A stretch of DNA of 7,299 nt from Lachnospiraceae bacterium (GTDB lineage Bacteria > Bacillota > Clostridia > Lachnospirales > Lachnospiraceae): assembly GCA_021202715.1 (NCBI GenBank), contig JAJQCL010000055.1:1-7299 (forward strand), in the 5' to 3' direction. Of the stretch, positions 5,619 to 7,299 are shown piece after piece. The translations under genes were made by a program, and so were the position numbers. The notes under the pieces are model-generated. The model searched no databases, was not told the DNA's origin, and saw only the letters and a program-made list of their open reading frames with translations. The first letter of the stretch is position 1. Each line of letters begins with the position of its first letter.

Positions 5619-5701
5619 ACAAACGGATCAGGCAGCAGAGAGTGCGTAGCCGGGCTGTTTACAGCAACAGATGACTGAGGCGTCTGTGGGACAGGGTTTG
5701 T
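5619..5701 (+). ncRNA. NiCo (czcD) riboswitch aptamer
   Basis: This leader RNA senses transition-metal ions and controls the exporter gene downstream. The four-way junction can be drawn completely. P1 pairs ACAAAC (5619-5624) with GTTTGT (5696-5701). P2 pairs 5635-5637 with 5643-5645. P3 pairs GCTG (5654-5657) with CAGC (5662-5665). P4 pairs 5667-5673 with 5681-5687, seven pairs including one G-U. The junction segments match the NiCo consensus as I remember it: CAGGCA (5629-5634), TAGCCGGGCTG (5647-5657), GCAACAG (5664-5670) and TGTGGGACAG (5685-5694). Established knowledge: this class binds Co(II) and Ni(II) cooperatively and turns on CDF exporter genes in Firmicutes; later work reported a response to Fe(II). 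P2 is unusually short. The match in sequence, fold, position and gene is strong. Confidence 0.93.
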
Positions 5702-5720
5702 TCCTACAGGTGCTTTTTTT
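5680..5720 (+). terminator. Riboswitch-controlled intrinsic terminator
   Basis: Bases 5680-5691 pair with 5702-5713 (12 pairs, three of them G-U) around a 10-base loop, followed directly by seven T (5714-5720). The left arm contains the 3' strand of P4 and the conserved GGGA of the aptamer, and the loop contains the 3' strand of P1. Terminator and metal-bound aptamer therefore cannot coexist: metal binding should prevent termination and switch the exporter on. Confidence 0.88.
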
Positions 5721-5781
5721 GTTCATATCTGGAAGAACGGTTCTTCGCACGGTTTTCTGACTGTCCTGTCAGGGAGGTTTC

Positions 5782-6708
5782 ATGATGAATAAAAAGGAAT
5801 ATGAACAGCTGGCCATGCGGGTGTCAGTGAATACGATCTTTGTCAATCTGCTCCTGTCGGTGCTGAAACTGGCAGCCGGTGTGTTGGCCCATTCCGGCGC
5901 CATGCTCTCTGACGGTGTTCACTCAGCTTCGGATGTGCTGAGCACGCTGGTGGTGATGGTCGGGGTGAAGCTCTCCGGTCGGGCTTCTGATAAAAACCAT
6001 CCGTACGGTCATGAACGGCTGGAATGTGTGGCGGCTATCCTCCTGGCATTGCTTTTGGGCGTGACAGGCGTGGGGATCGGCTACAGCGGCATGGAAAAAA
6101 TCGCTGAGAGCCTGCGGGGGAATCTGACGATCGAGATCCCTGGTCTGACGGCGCTGATTGTGGCTGTGATTTCCATCGCCGTGAAGGAGGGTATGTACTG
6201 GTATACACGGGCCGCGGCAAACCGGATCCATTCCGGCGCCATGATGGCGGACGCCTGGCACCATCGCTCGGATGCGCTTTCTTCCGTGGGCAGCTTCATC
6301 GGTATCCTGGGCGCTCGTCTGGGCTACCCGATCCTGGATCCGGCGGCCAGTCTTGTTATCTGTGTTTTCATTTTAAAAGCGGCGGCAGACATTTTCCTGG
6401 ACGCGGTGCGCAAGATGACGGATGAATCCTGCGGAGATGAGATTATGGAGCAGATGCGTCGGGTGATCCTGAATCAGGATGGTGTGCTGGGCATCGATCT
6501 GCTGCGGACGCGGATGTTCGGCGCGCGGATTTATGTGGATGTGGAAATCTGCGCTGACGGAGAGAAGACGCTGCGGGAGACGCATCGCATCGCGGAGAAG
6601 GTGCATCATGCCATCGAAGGGAACTTTGAAGACGTTAAGCACTGTATGGTTCACGTGAATCCAGATGAGGAGAAGGACGCAGAGGAGATGGTATCCAGGA
6701 AAGAGTGA
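5782..6708 (+). CDS. Cation diffusion facilitator exporter, probably for Co/Ni (or Fe)
   Basis: This is a 308-residue inner-membrane antiporter of the CDF family that expels divalent transition metals in exchange for protons. It has six predicted helices at about residues 13-36, 40-63, 82-103, 121-140, 152-178 and 185-207, followed by a cytoplasmic ferredoxin-like domain (about 209-295). The transport site is the H-D/H-D type: H47 and D51 in S-D-G-V-H-S-A-S-D (TM2), and H160 and D164 in A-D-A-W-H-H-R-S-D (TM5). H-P-Y-G-H-E-R-L-E at 73-81 is the family signature after TM2. H-C-M-V-H-V at 287-292 is the usual end of the cytoplasmic domain. The H-D/H-D site is often linked to zinc, but the NiCo riboswitch upstream points to cobalt/nickel or iron as inducer. 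The SD AGGGAGG (5771-5777) is seven bases from the second ATG (5785) and four from the first (5782), so translation may begin one codon later. Confidence 0.94.
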   Translation: MMNKKEYEQLAMRVSVNTIFVNLLLSVLKLAAGVLAHSGAMLSDGVHSASDVLSTLVVMVGVKLSGRASDKNHPYGHERLECVAAILLALLLGVTGVGIGYSGMEKIAESLRGNLTIEIPGLTALIVAVISIAVKEGMYWYTRAAANRIHSGAMMADAWHHRSDALSSVGSFIGILGARLGYPILDPAASLVICVFILKAAADIFLDAVRKMTDESCGDEIMEQMRRVILNQDGVLGIDLLRTRMFGARIYVDVEICADGEKTLRETHRIAEKVHHAIEGNFEDVKHCMVHVNPDEEKDAEEMVSRKE

Positions 6709-6760
6709 AGGAATCCTCTGACATGATGATCCCCGGGAAAGAGTGAAAGAATCCCCTGAC
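6698..6760 (+). repeat. Imperfect tandem duplication, period 38 bases, at the exporter 3' end
   Basis: Bases 6698-6722 and 6736-6760 match at 23 of 25 positions, 38 bases apart. The first copy includes the last two complete codons and the stop of the exporter gene; the second is entirely downstream and forms the left arm of the terminator. Similarity falls away from 6723, apart from a few matching bases. It looks like a small local duplication, not a mobile element. Confidence 0.75.
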
Positions 6761-6784
6761 GCATGGATGTGTGTCAGGGGATTT
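6750..6784. terminator. Bidirectional intrinsic terminator between convergent genes
   Basis: AATCCCCTGAC (6750-6760) and GTCAGGGGATT (6773-6783) form a perfect 11-pair stem with a 12-base loop. On the plus strand it is followed by a short, broken U-tract beginning TTTGTG. On the minus strand it begins eight bases after the sulfatase stop and runs into the T-rich TCTTTCACTCTTT. It should end both the exporter and the sulfatase transcripts. Confidence 0.8.
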
Positions 6785-6790
6785 GTGCGT

Positions 6791-7299
6791 CTATTCGTCG
6801 ATCAGATCATTGTCATACATCTGGTAATATTGCAGACGGTTATATTCCTCCAGCAGCGTGGAAACCGTCTCGTCATCCTCGGAGAGATCATTTCCCTCGC
6901 TGTCAGCCAGCCGTTGGGTGGAGATAATGGAGATCTCCTCGGACAGCCCGCTGAGATACTGCTGGTAGCTCGAGAGCGGCAAGCCGGCGGCTTCCAGAAC
7001 CTTTGTGGCCAGGAAGTTGATGCTGGTATCCTCCCCGGAGCTCTCCCCGATGTCGTAGTTGGCCCAGATGACGTAGGGAACCAGATAACGTTTCGCGTCG
7101 TCCTCCGCCGAGAGTGTATCGCTGGACTTGCCCTGCAGGTTCCAGATGGTCTCGATGACGATGTCGTTAGGCTGGTGATCGCCGAAGAAGACGATGATGG
7201 TCTCCTCGTCCTGCCCGGAGAAATATTCGATCAGTTCCTCCAGCGCCTCATCAGAGAGCTTTATCAGAGACAGATAGCGGTTGAGGCGGGCATTGGAGG
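6791..7299 (-). CDS. LTA-synthase-like sulfatase / phosphoglycerol transferase, C-terminal part, cut by window edge
   Basis: The frame is open from the right edge to a TAG at 6791-6793 and gives the last 168 residues. E-T-I-I-V-F-F-G-D-H-Q-P (visible residues 32-43) is the late metal-binding motif of the LtaS/alkaline phosphatase-superfamily enzymes; D40 and H41 correspond to the Mn-binding Asp-His pair of LtaS. Then V-P-Y-V-I-W-A-N-Y (73-81) and S-I-N-F-L-A-T-K-V-L-E-A-A-G-L (92-106) fit the end of the extracellular catalytic domain. The C-terminus is acidic and rich in Y, N and D. Such proteins are multi-pass membrane enzymes with an external domain that transfers or hydrolyses phosphoglycerol or similar groups on envelope polymers. 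True LtaS cannot be told from other LTA-synthase-like sulfatases from this fragment. The in-frame TTG at 6980-6982 is internal, not a start, since conserved sequence continues upstream. Confidence 0.9.
   Translation of the reverse strand, partial: SNARLNRYLSLIKLSDEALEELIEYFSGQDEETIIVFFGDHQPNDIVIETIWNLQGKSSDTLSAEDDAKRYLVPYVIWANYDIGESSGEDTSINFLATKVLEAAGLPLSSYQQYLSGLSEEISIISTQRLADSEGNDLSEDDETVSTLLEEYNRLQYYQMYDNDLIDE

Larger units (their letters stand above)
5374..5781. other. Divergent regulatory intergenic region
   Basis: This 408-base gap between the divergent VanW-family and cation-efflux genes has no protein-coding gene. From left to right it holds the minus-strand promoter (5418-5445), an AT-rich stretch (5446-5551) with a 12-base palindrome at 5530-5541 and two loosely similar segments (5458-5476, 5506-5521), the plus-strand promoter (5552-5580), a NiCo riboswitch (5619-5701), its terminator (5680-5720), and about 60 bases with two small hairpins before the SD of the exporter gene. 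Confidence 0.8.

Noticed and set aside
1..7299. CRISPR array, insertion sequence, prophage or defence island
   Set aside because: No regularly spaced repeats, terminal inverted repeats with a transposase, phage genes or nuclease/toxin modules are visible.

Overview
The window reads as a chromosomal segment from a moderately GC-rich Firmicute of class Clostridia, most likely a Lachnospiraceae-type gut anaerobe. This is an inference from the gene content: bioY/bioD/bioA under a BirA box, a YoaR/VanW-family exported protein, a NiCo (czcD) riboswitch and an LTA-synthase-like sulfatase. Strong Shine-Dalgarno (SD) sequences and sigma-A-type promoters support it. No rRNA or tRNA, CRISPR array, insertion sequence, phage gene or recognisable defence system was found.

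Layout. (1) Bases 1-1793, minus strand: a biotin operon read bioY -> bioD -> bioA, with bioA running off the left edge. Its promoter (TTGACA, 17-nt spacer, TATGAT) has the -35 box inside one arm of a 9-15-9 BirA operator, so biotin uptake and the last steps of biotin synthesis should be repressed together by biotin-loaded BirA. (2) Bases 1794-2077: a non-coding region with a plausible plus-strand promoter and a leader that could fold into three hairpins and could encode a 41-residue peptide overlapping the next start codon. (3) Bases 2078-4031, plus strand: a probable operon of a YfcE-type phosphodiesterase, a HAD phosphatase, a two-CBS-domain protein and a 65-residue Cys/His-rich protein of unknown function. 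(4) Bases 4033-5373, minus strand: an exported YoaR/VanW-family protein whose stop codon lies one base from the convergent stop of the small protein. (5) Bases 5374-5781: a 408-base intergenic region with divergent promoters and a NiCo riboswitch whose last helix can be captured by a transcription terminator. (6) Bases 5782-6708: a cation diffusion facilitator that the riboswitch should control. (7) Bases 6698-6784: a 38-base-period imperfect duplication and a bidirectional terminator. (8) Bases 6791-7299, minus strand: the C-terminal 168 residues of an LtaS-like sulfatase that runs off the right edge.

The clearest regulatory finding is the NiCo riboswitch. All four helices and the conserved junction segments can be placed, and a 12-bp terminator stem competes with helix P4. 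It predicts Co/Ni (or, by later reports, Fe(II)) as the exporter's physiological cue. The rest is mostly ordinary housekeeping. The least explained parts are the leader upstream of yfcE and the small Cys/His-rich protein. I found no convincing undescribed multi-gene system.
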